The translations under genes were made by a program, and so were the position numbers. A stretch of DNA of 64,000 bases, from positions 14,061,089-14,125,088 of the forward strand of contig CM030847.1 in NCBI GenBank assembly GCA_018105865.1. The letters are read 5' to 3'. This stretch comes from Metaphire vulgaris (taxonomy: Eukaryota; Annelida; Clitellata; Crassiclitellata; Megascolecidae). Shown one piece after another: positions 12,531 to 24,640 of this stretch. Under the pieces are notes generated by a model. That model saw only the letters and a list, made by a program, of their open reading frames with translations. It was not told where the DNA came from and searched no databases. The first letter of the stretch is position 1. Each line of letters begins with the position of its first letter.

Positions 12531-12844
12531 CGTCTAATCCATTCACACGCGGTTCGTATTACATCAGCAAATAGGTTTTCCAGTGCTGGCTTTGTTGCGC
12601 ATAATCTGTGCCAACTGACCTGCTAATGTCTACATTATACGCAGCAGTACTTTCCGTGCAGGACTTTACCAGGGAGCTTATCCGTTGGACCGTTGGTCAT
12701 GGGGAGTGGCGGTGTCAGCTGCGCAGCTGATTTCAATTTCACTGTGGAGTCAATAGTTTTACAGTGGCTTTGAACGCCAAAATAGTTCTCCGGATATTTT
12801 TGACATTTTTTGTCGTCAGTTCTTTTTGCTTATTGGACTCAAAC

Positions 12845-13368
12845 CAGTGGCGTAGCCAGGATTTTCCTAGGCGGTTATGACCAACCATTCCCGACTTCGA
12901 AAATCCTTACAAGCAAATAAAGGTCGTCACCTATTGTTATATTATAGCCTAGCTAGATGAGCGCGGATGGACAGACCATGTACAGCTATATTCATTTTTT
13001 GCTTCTGTATTTCTTGTTTTTGCTACCTTAAACCCGATTTTGGCACCCTTCCATCCAGTGGCGTAGCGTGGTCTTGTGCCGCCCATGGCTCCTGAAAAAA
13101 ATGCCGCCCCAATCTGCTGTTCTTATGCCTGACAAGCAAAAAATAATAAGAAGAAATAAAGGTCATCAGCTATATAAAACGGCCTGACAAGCAAAAAGAG
13201 GTCATCACCGCTCAATTTGCCGCCCCTCCTCATGTGCCGCCCATGGCTCGAGCCATATAGTAGCCATTGGGACGCTACGCCTCTGCTTCCACCCACAGAA
13301 TAATAATACGCAATAAAAAGTATTCGGCCAAACAAAGGGGGGTTTAACCCCCGTTGGCTACGCCACTG
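12845..13368. mobile_element. hAT-type element (CAGTGGCGTAGCCAGG), outer
   Basis: The termini CAGTGGCGTAGCCAGG and TTGGCTACGCCACTG are inverted repeats with near-identical 8-bp flanks ACTCAAAC and ACTCGAAC. It carries a second element at 13056-13285 inserted within it. No transposase. Confidence 0.82.
13056..13285. mobile_element. hAT-type MITE nested in 12845-13368
   Basis: The ends are CAGTGGCGTAGCGTGG and GACGCTACGCCTCTG, with flanks CTTCCATC and CTTCCACC (7 of 8). It inserted into the outer element of a related family. Confidence 0.8.
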
Positions 13369-14094
13369 ACTCGAACTGAAACGAGGCTGTCGTCTCGTTT
13401 TCATTTCGTGATTTCTGTCGACGCCACTGCGAGCGGCGGTGCCAGGTTGATTCCATGCATCTGAAGGGAATGAATAAGGCGTCTCACAGGTCGAACATTA
13501 ATCAGACTCTGACCGAGTGCATCGAGTGCATCTAAACGACGATGGACTTTTCAAAGCACAACATGCGACGACCCGCGAACACTGCGCCGTCGTCTGTCTG
13601 CCCTTGAAACCTCCGGCACAAGTCTTCGTCCAGATAATTTAATAGACACCAGTCTGTCTTTGAAGAGGAAAATTTGCGAATTTAATCACTTCTCCAGAAG
13701 TTTCCTAATTTCCAACCCGGTCCACTCCAAGCCATCAAAATGACCCCTGCCTCTCATCTCCGTCTTACCATCAGGGATTTTCCTACACTCCCAGCGGGGG
13801 GGGGGGGTTACACCCCTCCCGGTTTGTGAAAGACACCCCTGCCTCTAGACAGCTTCCCAGGGGTGGTGTTGACTTTCACCAAAACAGACTGATGTTAAAA
13901 CTATTCATTTAAAATTGTGAAGGGAGAAATTCACCTCTGGAATTCAAACATGAGCCAGTATAGCTGACTCCAAAAAAGAATGGAACGTACGAAAACGAAA
14001 GAGATGACAACGGAAATCATACTTTCGACTTGTAATTTCCTTTCTTCTGGAGGCCAAGCATCGAACCTCTGCCACCTCCACCGCCAGTGCTGGG

Positions 14095-15417
14095 TAGTAA
14101 CTAGTTACAGTAACGCTAGTTACTGTAACTAGTTACTATTTTGAGTAACTAGTGGAGTAACAATGACAAACTTTAAAAAGTCAAACACCACATAAAAAGA
14201 TCTTCGATTAAACACATTGAAACTCTCGATTTTCCGAAATTATTTTTGTCATGTTTTGATGGACATGCATGCAGAGATGGCCATGGATTGGGTTTGATTG
14301 GGTCAGAAATTTAGGCAGTTATGGTGGTCTGGGTTGGGAAACGTTGGTATATTAGTCTAGAATGCTAAAAACGAATTAGGTGTCCAAACTTTCCAAAGCC
14401 AATTTTATAGCGTCAGATTTATAGGAAAATCACGAGGAGCGCTTCACAAATCGTCGAACAATAATAATAATAATAATATTGACTAGAACGAATAGGTGAA
14501 AGCTTCAAAGACGACCGGTGAGGGAGAAACGATTTCAATTTTGATTTGGAGAAGAATTCAATAGAAAACATTTCGATAGTGATAGCGACACTTAATTCTC
14601 TTTCATTACAGCGCCAGTAGAGTTCGTCAAAGCCTATTAAGTAAAACAATTGGGGGATTATTTCCGGGGATGTCTTTTCATTGGGTGTACCAAGAGGGGT
14701 ATTGTTCGAGGGGATTATGTCTAGAGGGGAGAATGTTCATTCCCCGCACACACCCTAAATTGCATAAGAACCTCCGCTTCTCAGCACCGGGGATGGGGGT
14801 GTGCTTGTACCAGTGCTGACAGCCTGACACATAGGCCTACATTCCTTAACAACTAAGATCAGATAAACGTGTCCTGTATTCTGTCAAGACTCGAAACTGC
14901 CGAGATAATTTATTAACAATGCTATTAATGCCTGTTCTGGTTTCCTGTGATAAAACGGGTAAAGGGCAAATCCTTAAATCGCGATATTCTAGAACTCACC
15001 GATGTCATTACTCGTGTATTTCAATCACGTTTCTTGCATCTGTTGGTTGGGTTGGGTTGGGTTGGGTTGGGTCGGGTCAGAAAATTAGGCAGTTATGGTG
15101 GCTTGGCTTGGGTTCTAAAAAATGGACCCAAGACCATCTCTGCATGCATGTGAAAATATGGACATATAAGTAGATTTTTCAATGAATTAGAGAGAATAGA
15201 GTTATAAGGCCTATTGCTTATTAGAAAAATCATCGAAATTTCGTAAACGTGTTGAATGGCGATTAACTGAAAATAACTGAAAATTAATTTATAACTATAA
15301 CTGAAACTGTAACTGAAAAATGATGATAACTTTAACTGTAACTATAACTGAAAAATAATTTCAATAACTTTAACTGTAACTGTAACTGAAAAATAATCAA
15401 TAACTGAAACAACACTG
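14095..15417. mobile_element. hAT-like element with AACTAGTTAC / AACTGTAACTG ends
   Basis: It starts CAGTGCTGGGTAGTAACTAG and ends in a (T)AACTGTAACTGAAAA array before AACACTG. Subterminal GTAACTAGTTAC/TAACTGTAAC motifs repeat many times near both ends. No target duplication is visible. A second element is nested inside. Confidence 0.55.
14272..15142. mobile_element. Nested hAT-type element, palindromic TSD CATGCATG
   Basis: The ends CAGAGATGGCC and ACCATCTCTG are inverted repeats flanked by exact CATGCATG (14264-14271, 15143-15150). GTCAGAAAxTTAGGCAGTTA is repeated in direct orientation near both ends, beside GGTTGGGTT repeats. It contains an ATA microsatellite but no transposase. Confidence 0.78.
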
Positions 15418-16052
15418 CAGAGGAGTTACTGTTAGACTGTTAGACCAAGAGCAAATATATTTGGTAAAATCCTATAGAAATTCTAAAGCCATACTTAACT
15501 AAATGCTATTACAGCTATTAATGGTGTTTTTCATTTAAATCACTGCTTGAAAAGCGAATTCAGAATCATTTTGCGTTAAAATTTAAACCTTAGACAGATT
15601 CATGGGAGCATTTTTATAATATAGAGCGCTATAAACCGTAATCGACGTTATGCGAATTTCAAGGCGTAACAGAATAGCTAATGCAGGTGTTTCTGCAAGG
15701 CAAAATAATTATTCACTAATCAGAGTTGACAATAGCACAGTGATCTTTTTCTGACACGCACCGATTATTGCTTTGTGAATTTCAAAATATTTTCTTGTAT
15801 TGAGACGATTCGTTATTAGATTCAAACGGATTTAGATTTCATGTCTACAACTTTCAGTGCGGAGCTTCAGGCTTCATTCACCAGGTGGCCAGGTTACGTC
15901 CCATTGGCCCATTGCTGCTTAGCGGCATTCTCTGTCCTGAGTCCTCTGACTCAAGTTTCGCCCTCACATTAGAGCAAGAGGGGACATTTCGCCCCCCTGA
16001 AAAATGCAAATAACAATATTTCCCATTGAAATTTGAAAACCTTGCTAAAATA
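15418..16052. other. Gene-free stretch
   Basis: AT-rich DNA without a supported feature. Confidence 0.5.
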
Positions 16053-16207
16053 CAGAGCCGTAGCTAGGGTTTTCGGCGCCCGGGACAAGATTTATATTTT
16101 ACGCCCCTAAATTTCGGTGATGACCATTTTTGTCGTCACGGGGTTTACTTATCCATTTATTTTCGGGCTGATGGCCTTTTTTAGTCGTCACAAAGTCAAC
16201 AAAGACC

Positions 16208-16280
<73 letters not shown>

Positions 16281-16380
16281 CGCACAGCTATTTTTTATTT
16301 CTTTTTTCTCATCCAAAATGCGCCCCCCACCGGTCGGCGCCCGGGGCGGCTTGCCCTCTGGACCCCTAGTTACGGCTCTG
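16053..16380. mobile_element. hAT-type MITE with internal (ATT)n, TSD CTAAAATA
   Basis: The termini CAGAGCCGTAGCTAGGG and CTAGTTACGGCTCTG are inverted repeats. Exact CTAAAATA flanks both sides (16045-16052, 16381-16388). GGCGCCCGG lies near the left end and GGCGCCCGGGG near the right. A (ATT)n tract occupies about 16208-16279. Confidence 0.88.
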
Positions 16381-16483
16381 CTAAAATACTAACCGTTACC
16401 ATTATGCAAAATGTGTTTTGCCCCTTCTGAAAGAATTTCTGTGGGCGCCCATGGTTGACACGTTTAGAGACTTTAGACAACAC

Positions 16484-16622
16484 CAGTGTCTTACCCAGAC
16501 TCCAGACTTTGGGAGGGGATGACTTGGCTGGATGGGGAAGAGACGCAGTTCAATGCAAAAATGTGTGTCAGTGCTGATTTTTTGTGGGGGAGAGAAATTT
16601 TGGGGCCTGAATAAAAACGCTG
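16484..16622. mobile_element. Decayed hAT-type MITE
   Basis: The start CAGTGTCTTACCCAGACTCC and end GGGGCCTGAATAAAAACGCTG resemble the better copy at 25912-26084, including TTTGGGAGGGG-type interior. Confidence 0.55.
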
Positions 16623-17450
16623 GACAACCCAAAATCCACATACGACCACATGACACAATCCCTCAATCAACGAAAGAACATCGTAACGTCTCACCTTTGA
16701 CGAAATTTCGATAAACCATTACTCAGAATTTAATAGGCTTTTATGCATTAAGATGGCGTAGCTGGTCTGTCTGCCAACTTGGTAGACCTAAACTTTGGCT
16801 GCCGTCTGGGAATTTCTCAGCTAGTTCGGCTTCACCGAAATGACGTAATGGCGTCTCCAGGGAGTAGAGCGCCAAGATGGATGCACGTGACCAAGGCATG
16901 ATAAGGATTGAAGATGACGTCATAGCATTACTTTTTTAGGCATGTAAGAATAATTATGCAAAAAAAAACATAGACCCCAAATGGGACCATTAATATTTAA
17001 CTCTGGGAAAACAGTATAGACGAAGTTGGCAAAGGCAAGAATATCAAATGATGTACTTCGGATCGGTATTCACGGAGAAAAACACTAGAAATGCGCCAAA
17101 ACCAACAAAATTATTGACGGAGAACCAGAGGACACGTAACTGGATATTATATACACGAAGGAGTTCATTCTTGAAATCTTCAGTCAATTGAAGACAATAG
17201 TCGACAGAATTCCTGCCATAGGCCTACACTGTCTACGTCCGACAGTCTTCTACGTGGAAAGAAGTGAGATTAGTGAGGCAATAGCGAGAATATTCAATTA
17301 GTCATTTAGAACAGTAGTGGAAACAAGAGATCGGAGGAAGCATTAGTTATTCAGAAACCAAACCAACTTACTTTTATGACCCAGCAAATGTACCGATGAC
17401 AAAGGACTTATTGGGTTTGCTGGATCATTTCGGTGTGTTGATATTTTCAG

Positions 17451-17611
17451 CAGGGGCGTAGCCAGGAATTTTAATTTGAGGATATAATGTGATTTTTGGG
17501 TGACATATAAATCTTTAAAAAACTTTGAAAATCTTAAAAACACATTGAAAATTTTAAGGTAGTCTGATTTGGGGGTACATATACTGAATTACTCCCGTCG
17601 CTACGCCCCTG
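17451..17611. mobile_element. hAT-type MITE (CAGGGGCGTAGCCAGG)
   Basis: The ends CAGGGGCGTAGCCAGG and CGCTACGCCCCTG have flanks ATTTTCAG and TTTTTCAG (7 of 8). 161 bp, non-autonomous. Confidence 0.8.
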
Positions 17612-17734
17612 TTTTTCAGGTTGGTTTCTGCTTCTTTCAATCTGTAATTCTCGCGGCGAATGCAGGCCCACAATGCGTCATGAACCATCCAGGGTTAAAA
17701 AAAAATTAATTATTGTTGTTGTTATTATCTAGAC

Positions 17735-18036
17735 CAGTGGCGTAGCCAGGATTTTCTGAAGGGGTCATGGTCCCCATGATTCCCAACTTCGGAAAATTCT
17801 AACAACCCAAAAAGGTTATCACTTATCACTATGATTCCCACTCCAAGAGAAAAAACCGACAAGCAATAAAAATATCGTCAACTATTATTTTGCTTGATTA
17901 AGTGAATTATATAATATAGGTACTATATAATATAGGTATATGCGCGCCTACAACTATATTGATACGCAATAAAAAATTTGGGTCGAACAGCCAGGGGGTT
18001 TAACCCCCAAACTCCCCGCCTTGGCTATACGCCACT
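17735..18036. mobile_element. hAT-type MITE (CAGTGGCGTAGCCAGG), decayed
   Basis: It starts CAGTGGCGTAGCCAGGATTT and ends TTGGCTATACGCCACTT. It is similar to 12845-13368, but the right terminus and duplication have eroded. Confidence 0.65.
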
Positions 18037-19089
18037 TTAATATCTAAATTCTAGACAGCAATTGCCAATTTCTGTCATGACTTGAGTCTTAAGATGAAAT
18101 CGTTTGGTTCGATTGGCTTATGAACTACTCACCCGGAGCTCAGAAGAGATCGCTGTCGCTCCAGTGAAAGACTCGGCTGTTAAGAGGTCGAGTCTTAGGA
18201 AATGAAACAACTATTTCCAGCCCAAAATTTTCGACCTCCAGTGTGGACCAACCTCAATCGGTGGACGAGGGAATTAGACCTTACTCCAAACTTCCCATGC
18301 AGATCGGACAGCGCCCAGACCGTAGCTTACAATATCTAGATGCAGTTTCTATTAATCGATTGACTTTCGCATCGACCGGTCTCTCCTTTCATCGTCAGTC
18401 AACGAACATTGGCGCAAAGAAATAAAAAAAAACAGCCGCTGTACATGCTCAAGGACGCAGAGAACCGATACTTGATCACGCAAGCGCTATATGAATATGC
18501 GAGGTTTTGCTTACTTACTTGGGTTCAAGTCAGAAGGAGAAAATAGATCCCATGCAGTTTAAATTATATCTGAAAAATAAACAAATTTTAACAGATGTTT
18601 ATCCGCAGAATTGATTCGAATGCTTATGTAAAGACTTGCATTTGAGGTGCGTCGTTCGAGCGCCCTTGTTGTTTCTGTACGACTGTAGGCCTACGAAGTA
18701 ACCGGCCAATCGATGCACCTGTCAACGGGTACACTCAGCGGTCGAGAAAACTGACCGTTTCCCTCGTGAAGGTCCGGACCAAGTAACGCGAAGGCGCAAA
18801 AAATTTCACGCCTAAAAAGAGCGCTCCACGTACCTACGGCTGCTAATATATAATTAATTCATCGGTTACATTGAGCGGTTACAATGTACACTCAGCAAAA
18901 GAAACAACCGACTAAAATAAAAGGTGGACTTAGTGTTTTATACCGGTGCATCCTACCTAACATCCTACCTGTAAGAACGAAGACCGGTGTACGATAATAC
19001 GGGTCCGGTGTAAATTATATCGACGGTTGCGTCGCGTGTAACTGTGGAGCCAATGTGCCCATAATAATTTACAAGACCTGGTGTGTTGC

Positions 19090-19148
<59 letters not shown>

Positions 19149-19930
19149 CAGTGGCGCTATAATTATCAGTTGCTAATCAATGCGGGTGTCTCGCTCAGAG
19201 GAACTCAGCCTCTGCCCGCCACAGAACCGACCGCAACCAACGCTTTCATTATTATTGCCGGCTTCTCCCACGTACAGCGCCAGACATTGCATTCTAGCGA
19301 TCAGATTATATAATCATAGTTACAGTCAACCCGATTATTTCCATTTAGAACAACGTGTGGCCTACGTGTATGCAGCGTTTTATGGGAGGCACTACTGCTA
19401 ATTTCGAATATAAGGACGCTTAAGGGGCTGTCCATTAATTACGTCAACAAAATAGGGGAGATGCAGAGATATTTTTACACTCCCAACACCCCCCGCAATC
19501 TGAGAGCAACGCCCCCTAATTATGATGCAGCTAATATGGTAGCGCTAACAAAAGGTAGGAAGGGGACCCCAGAATATGTCAACTCCTCCCAAATTGATAA
19601 TCCTAGAAATAACCCTGGGAAGAGGGGTTTGAAAAATCTTGATACTTGTTGACGGGGAGAGGGGGTCAAGATAAACTGACGCCAGCAATTTTATTTTCTA
19701 CAATAAATTTAATAAATCAGAAAATATGAATTTTAACTTAATAGTTGGGGCATTGGTCCTCCATGGCAGGCTACACACTCGCTCGCCCGTCAACAGCCCA
19801 CCACTTTAATAATCCTTAACCGTTTGCGCCCTTACCTAGGGAGTCGATCATAGTCTTGCGTCATCGTATTTTGACGTTGCGGTGTTTACCAACACATCGG
19901 GATTCGGCCACCAACTGCCACTGGCAAGCA
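18037..19930. other. Gene-free stretch with GA microsatellite
   Basis: (GA)n at about 19092-19143. Nothing else is supported. A GGGG/CCCC-rich patch at 19440-19680 looks like a decayed element without clear ends. Confidence 0.5.
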
Positions 19931-19982
19931 GAGTGCGATTTGTGACTTGGAGCAGTGGGGGGGGGCATGGAGAGTAGTGGAG

Positions 19983-20157
19983 CAGTGTTTATTCTAGGCC
20001 TCTTTTTGGGAGGGGGATTTCCCCCCCCCCCCAAAGTTTGAAAATTCACCTCAAAAATTTCTATATGTTGCGTCAAGGTTTTTGGGCAGACAAACCATCT
20101 CCCCCAAAAATGTAAAACTGCCCCCCCCCAATGTCAAGGTGGCTAGAATAAACACTG
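19983..20157. mobile_element. hAT-type MITE nested in larger hAT element
   Basis: The ends CAGTGTTTATTCTAGG and CTAGAATAAACACTG are identical to those of 8056-8344; the interior is shared in inverted orientation. Flanks are not exact duplicates. Confidence 0.8.
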
Positions 20158-20442
20158 AGTGAGGGAGCATCATATGAGCAGTGGGAGGGGGAACATGGAG
20201 AATGCATGGTTTAATAATATTGCTGTTATAAATTGTCACACGCCATTTATGTAAACCATAAATATAACAGCGCAACTGCAAGCTGCAACATTTGAAAATC
20301 TGCAACTAAATTTAAGCAACTGCGATTTAACCTTAACACAGAGTTGTACATGACAGGATTTTACGCAGATGGTCTTGTCAGTATTTTCGCCAGTTAGTGC
20401 ATCTGAGGCAGCATATCGCCCATCGCATACCCATTTCTCAAC

Positions 20443-20617
20443 CTAACTGGCAGGATTGAACAGTGTTGTTGGTGGCCCATTAACCTTCATGAAAACAAGA
20501 GATGAAAGTGTATGAACACTGAGTTGACTTCTACCTGGTGTATCATTTATGTTCATGCGCGAGAAACTCCGCTCACATTCAGTCGACGAGATAGGCAGAA
20601 TCTGAAGCAAGCACATT
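20443..20617 (-). pseudogene. hAT transposase C-terminal dimerisation domain relic
   Basis: A continuous minus-strand frame of about 58 codons reads LLQILPISSTECERSFSRMN, later RSQLSVHTLSSLVFMKVNG, ending in a stop. The SSTECERSFSxMN and LSSLVFMK pattern is that of the hAT-family C-terminal dimerisation helix pair. No DDE catalytic portion is seen upstream. Confidence 0.75.
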
Positions 20618-21158
20618 GCCTATTGCTTTCACATTGTTCTTGTCGGAACTGATACAAGGCTTGTGACGGATCTCCTTCGCACAGTGCTGCTAGGTAGACT
20701 ACCTGTATTGCTCTATTGCCAAATAATGATCTGTCAATGTTATTGTCTGGCCATGACGAATCGATGTATAAATGTTTTAATCAGCAACACAAATAAACTT
20801 TTTCAAGGGTTAAGTTACCGTCGAACATCAAGTTTCATTTTATACTCATGCTGACGGTGAATGCATTTTCCTGTCACAGTGGTGGGGAAGATTGACTTCC
20901 CTGGCTGGGATGTCGGTAGGCACCACTATGGGTGGGTGGGCGTGTGGGGGCGACGCAGTTTGGCAGTGGGGAGATAAATTGCCCCTTTCCTCTGCAAATC
21001 GCACCATGCTGGCAAGTACAAGGCCTAACATTCAAATTGCAAAAGTGATTTGTCTACACATGACTGCATTGTATAAGACTAAGTCAATAGATTGATGGTA
21101 AACTGATAGCCTATCATACTAACTTACCACTAGTCTAGCATGCTGTTAGTCTGGTCAA

Positions 21159-21345
21159 ATGGGGGATCGTCATCTGACAAAAACTTATGAATGCCATCAA
21201 AACAGAGATGGCCTTATTTCAGCAGCAATGGAAAAAAACGGGAAGACGTACTTGAGGACTGCATTGACCTATTTGCTCAAAGTGCCTCCAACATCAGTTG
21301 AGGCCGAACGTACATACTCTGCAGCCGTTCTAGACCGAGCGATCA
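21159..21345 (+). pseudogene. Second hAT transposase C-terminal relic
   Basis: The plus frame reads KTYLRTALTYLLKVPPTSVEAERTYSAA, matching the PPTSVEAERTFSAA motif of another hAT lineage. Only about 60 residues survive, 150 bp from the end of the preceding hAT element and opposite to its relic. Confidence 0.65.
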
Positions 21346-21379
21346 GTCAATCAGTATGCTTTGCTTTCTGCGTGCTTAC

Positions 21380-21534
21380 CAGTGGCGGCTCCAGGATTTG
21401 GCAAGTGGGGGGAGGGAATGGCGGCGTTGGGGTGGCAAGTGTGGGGACAACTATTTGTTGACAGGTACGTAGTAGTAAGTATATGTCCAAACAGGGGTCC
21501 ACTGGGGCAGGAATTCAATACGGGGCAGCCACTG
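21380..21534. mobile_element. hAT-type MITE, TSD GTGCTTAC
   Basis: It starts CAGTGGCGGCTCCAGG and ends GGGGCAGCCACTG, flanked by exact GTGCTTAC (21372-21379, 21535-21542). 155 bp. Confidence 0.85.
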
Positions 21535-21659
21535 GTGCTTACTTTGGTCAGAAATCGCAATTAGGCCTACTTTAAAACTACACTTGGAAGCTGGAACTTA
21601 ATTTGAGGACCTGTTAACTTTCAGTCGAGGTTACAGCATTGCTAAGCCCTATAGTCCGC

Positions 21660-21835
21660 AGTGATTAACATCTTTGTCCTGGTCCTTGTCCTTAAGGACT
21701 CCTTAAGGACCAATTTGAAGTCCTTGTCCTTGTCCTCGTCCTTGGGGAGTCAGTCCTCGTCCTTGAGAGCTCGGTCCTCGTCCTTATCCTCGTCTTTGCA
21801 GATCGGTCCTTGTCCTGGTCCTTGTAACTTAGTCC
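21660..21835. repeat. Degenerate (TCCTTG/TCCTCG)n minisatellite
   Basis: About 175 bp of irregular TCCTTGTCC, TCCTCGTCC and TTAAGGACC units. It produces a Ser/Leu-rich open frame that is not a gene. Confidence 0.75.
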
Positions 21836-22246
21836 ATGAAAAATCCTTTATAAATTATAAGGACCAAATTATTTGTATGCCATTTTCACTTGTACTGATA
21901 ATTATGTTCCAAGGTAAGAGTAGTATGTGGATTTATATTTAGGCCTACATGCTTGCTTTGAGTTATTCTAAACGTGTAGTCATTGTTTCCTTTATAATAC
22001 AAGTAGAGGAGTTGATTCTTTAGCAGAATTCTTTGTTGCCCTGCGACGTCGGCTCCAGTTAAACGAGTCTTACGAGTGTTTCGCGAAGTGGTCTCATAAT
22101 TAGGCCTAGGTCTCATTTGATTTATAAGATATACTGTTCAGAATTGACAATGTATAAAAGCCGTTTTAGTCTGGTTGTACAAAGTCATAGTGCAAAATCG
22201 AGTTTTCTAATGCTTGAAGCGAATTTGTCGATGACATTGTCAATCA

Positions 22247-24640
22247 ATCAATCAATCAATCAATAAACTTCTATGGCGCCACTATCATAATGCCCAGGGC
22301 ATCAGCCGATGGCGCACCAAATCCAAATAGAATTAGAGCCAGGTCAATCCGGAAGATCAGTCAGAACAGCGGGGGAGCAATCTAAGGGGGATAAGCCAAG
22401 TCAACCAGGTAAGTTTTAAGACCAGATCTAAAAGATGATAAATTTTTAGTTTTGCGAAGTGATATTGGTAATGAATTCCAAAGCTTAGGGCCACACACTG
22501 AGAAACAACTAGTGCCAATGACAGTGCGAGAATAAGGAACAACAAATGAAGGTCCTGCCGAATACCTAGTGGAATGATTAGTAGGTCGAGGGATAAGTCG
22601 CATCTTGAGGTAATTGGGTTCATTATATAACATGGTTTTGAATACTAAAAGACAGATTTTATAATTAATTCGGTATTTGATAGGAAGCCAATGTAGGGAC
22701 TGCCTAACTGGAGTAATATGTTCAAATCTTGGAGTTTTGGATATTACTCTAACTAAGGAATTTTGTACTCTTTGGAGTTTCTGCATATTTGAATTTGTGA
22801 TGCCGAAAAGCAGGGAATTGCAATAATCGAGGCGACTAGATACCAATGCATTGGCTAACTGAATAAGAACAGGCTTAGGGAGGAGATGTCTGATGCGATA
22901 GATGTCCCGAATGTGATAATGAGAAATTTTGCAGACTGAATTTATGTGACTAGTAAAAGAGAGGGAAGAGTCAAATATCACACCAAGGTTGCGAGCAGAA
23001 GTACTTCTAGGGACAACAGTGGAATCTCCTAATACTACGGATTTCAGAGATTCAAATTTAGTCAATTGAGCTGGAGTACCCAATAGCAAGAACTCAGTTT
23101 TTGATGAATTCAAAAGAAGCTTATTTGAATCCATCCATGACTGAATATTAGTAAAGACAGTGGATAGAGTCTTAAGAGAAGAGTTTGAAAAAGATTGATC
23201 AAAAGAGATGAGAATTTGAGTATCATCAGCATAAAGATGATATGCCACTTGATGTTCATCAAGAATTGAACCCAAGGGGGTTGTATAGAGAGTAAATAAC
23301 AGAGGACCAAGAACCGAGCCTTGAGGGACACCACAAGACAGATCAGTGGGAGTTGAGAGATTCTCATTTATTATCACTGATTGAGTGCGGGGATGTAAAT
23401 ATGAAGAAAACCAATGTAAAGCAATGTCAGAGATTCCAAACCAATGTTCAAGACGATGAAGAAGAATAGAATGATCAACAGTATCAAAGGCGGCAGATAG
23501 GTCAAGAAGTAAAAGAGCAGTAACTTTTCCAGCATCAATAGCCCGAACAATATAATCATGGACTGCCAACAGAGCCGTTTCGGTAGAGTGGTATTTTCGG
23601 TAAGCAGACTGGAAAGGGAGGTAATGTGGACTAGAACACAAATGAGCATGCATTTGCTTAGCAACAATCCTTTCAAGAATTTTCGATAAGAAATTAAGAT
23701 TAGATATAGGCCTATAGTTAGACAAGTCGTCAGGAGAGAGAGATGGCTTTTTAAGTAGTGGGTGAACAACTGCATGAGCGAATGCAGAGGGGAAACACCC
23801 TTGAAGCAATGAGAGATTTATGAAGTTTGTTATTATTGGACCTAAAACATCAAAACAATCTCTGAGGATTTGAGTTGGTAGGACATCAAGGGTACATTGA
23901 CTAATTGGTGATGTAAAGATTATCTGCCGAACTTCATTAAGGGTGGTAGGTTTAAAGGAATTAAGAGGAGTTGGTGGGGATTTCGGAAAAGAGAAACCAG
24001 TTGAAGAAATGATCTGAAATTTTAGGCGAATGGAAGATATTTTATTGGAGAAAAATTGGCAGAAGACATCTGGGAGTGATGATAAAGAGAAGGAACCAGG
24101 TGTGACACTTGACTTTTTCCCTATGAAGAATGCTATTTAGAGATTTCCAGAGTAGACGAGGATTTGAGGAATTTTGCGTGACAAGATTAGTTAAATAGTT
24201 GGATTTAGTTAAAGAAATTAATTTACGGACAATTTTGCATTGGTCCCTAAATTTCTGCCTGTCACTCGGTAGGCGAGAAGACTTCCATCGTCGTTCCAAT
24301 TGGCTTCGACATCGCCTAGCTTCAGCAATGTCAGAATTGAACCAAGGTTGAGGTGGTCGGGTTACAACCTTTTTAGTTTTAAAAGGAATAAGTGTATCAA
24401 GAATATTAAGAAGAACTGAGGTAAATTGGGTTGCAAATTCAGAAGCAGTCTCTGCAGGATTAGTAAATAATTCAGAGGTAGAAATAGCAGTCTTAAAAGC
24501 TATTAAATCAAGTTTAGACCATGGTCGAAATTTTACAATTTTATATAAAGGTGGATATTTATGAGGAAAAGTAATCTTAGCAGACAAACCAATGTGATCA
24601 GACAAATAAGTTTCACAGGGAGCGGCAGCGGGGGCAGTGA
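22247..24640 (-). mobile_element. CR1-group-like LINE, 5' truncated
   Basis: On the minus strand it carries the end of an endonuclease, a linker, a full reverse transcriptase and the 3' UTR, and ends in (TTGA)n at 22247-22265. The 3' UTR has GGCGCCATAGAAGTTTATTG, shared with tails at 27990-28066 and 49726-49925. It inserted into a hAT MITE. Confidence 0.85.
22382..24607 (-). pseudogene. LINE ORF2 with single-base frameshift
   Basis: 24605-24120 encodes the endonuclease end (SDHIGLSAKI, the SDH catalytic motif) and the linker. 23809-22382 encodes the reverse transcriptase: LSNYRPISNLNFLSKILE, LLLLDLSAAFDTVDHSIL, GVPQGSVLGPLLFTLY, YHLYADDTQILISF. It ends FSVCGPKLWNSLP..LKTYLVDLAYPP, the classic CR1-type C-terminus. 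The two parts differ by one frame. The shift falls in a T5 run at 24114-24118 (A5 on the coding strand), after which the other frame reads SSVTPGSFSLSSLPDVF and continues into the RT. Apart from that indel and the missing 5' end the RT looks intact, so the insertion is fairly young. Confidence 0.85.

Larger units (their letters stand above)
19931..21007. mobile_element. hAT element about 1.1 kb with transposase relic, TSD CTGGCAAG
   Basis: The ends CAGAGTGCGATTTGTGAC and CAAATCGCACCATG are inverted repeats, flanked by exact CTGGCAAG on both sides (19923-19930 and 21008-21015). It contains the hAT C-terminal dimerisation relic at 20443-20617 and a nested MITE at 19983-20157. The short element at 132-308 shares its termini and is probably a deletion derivative of this type. 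Confidence 0.75.
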
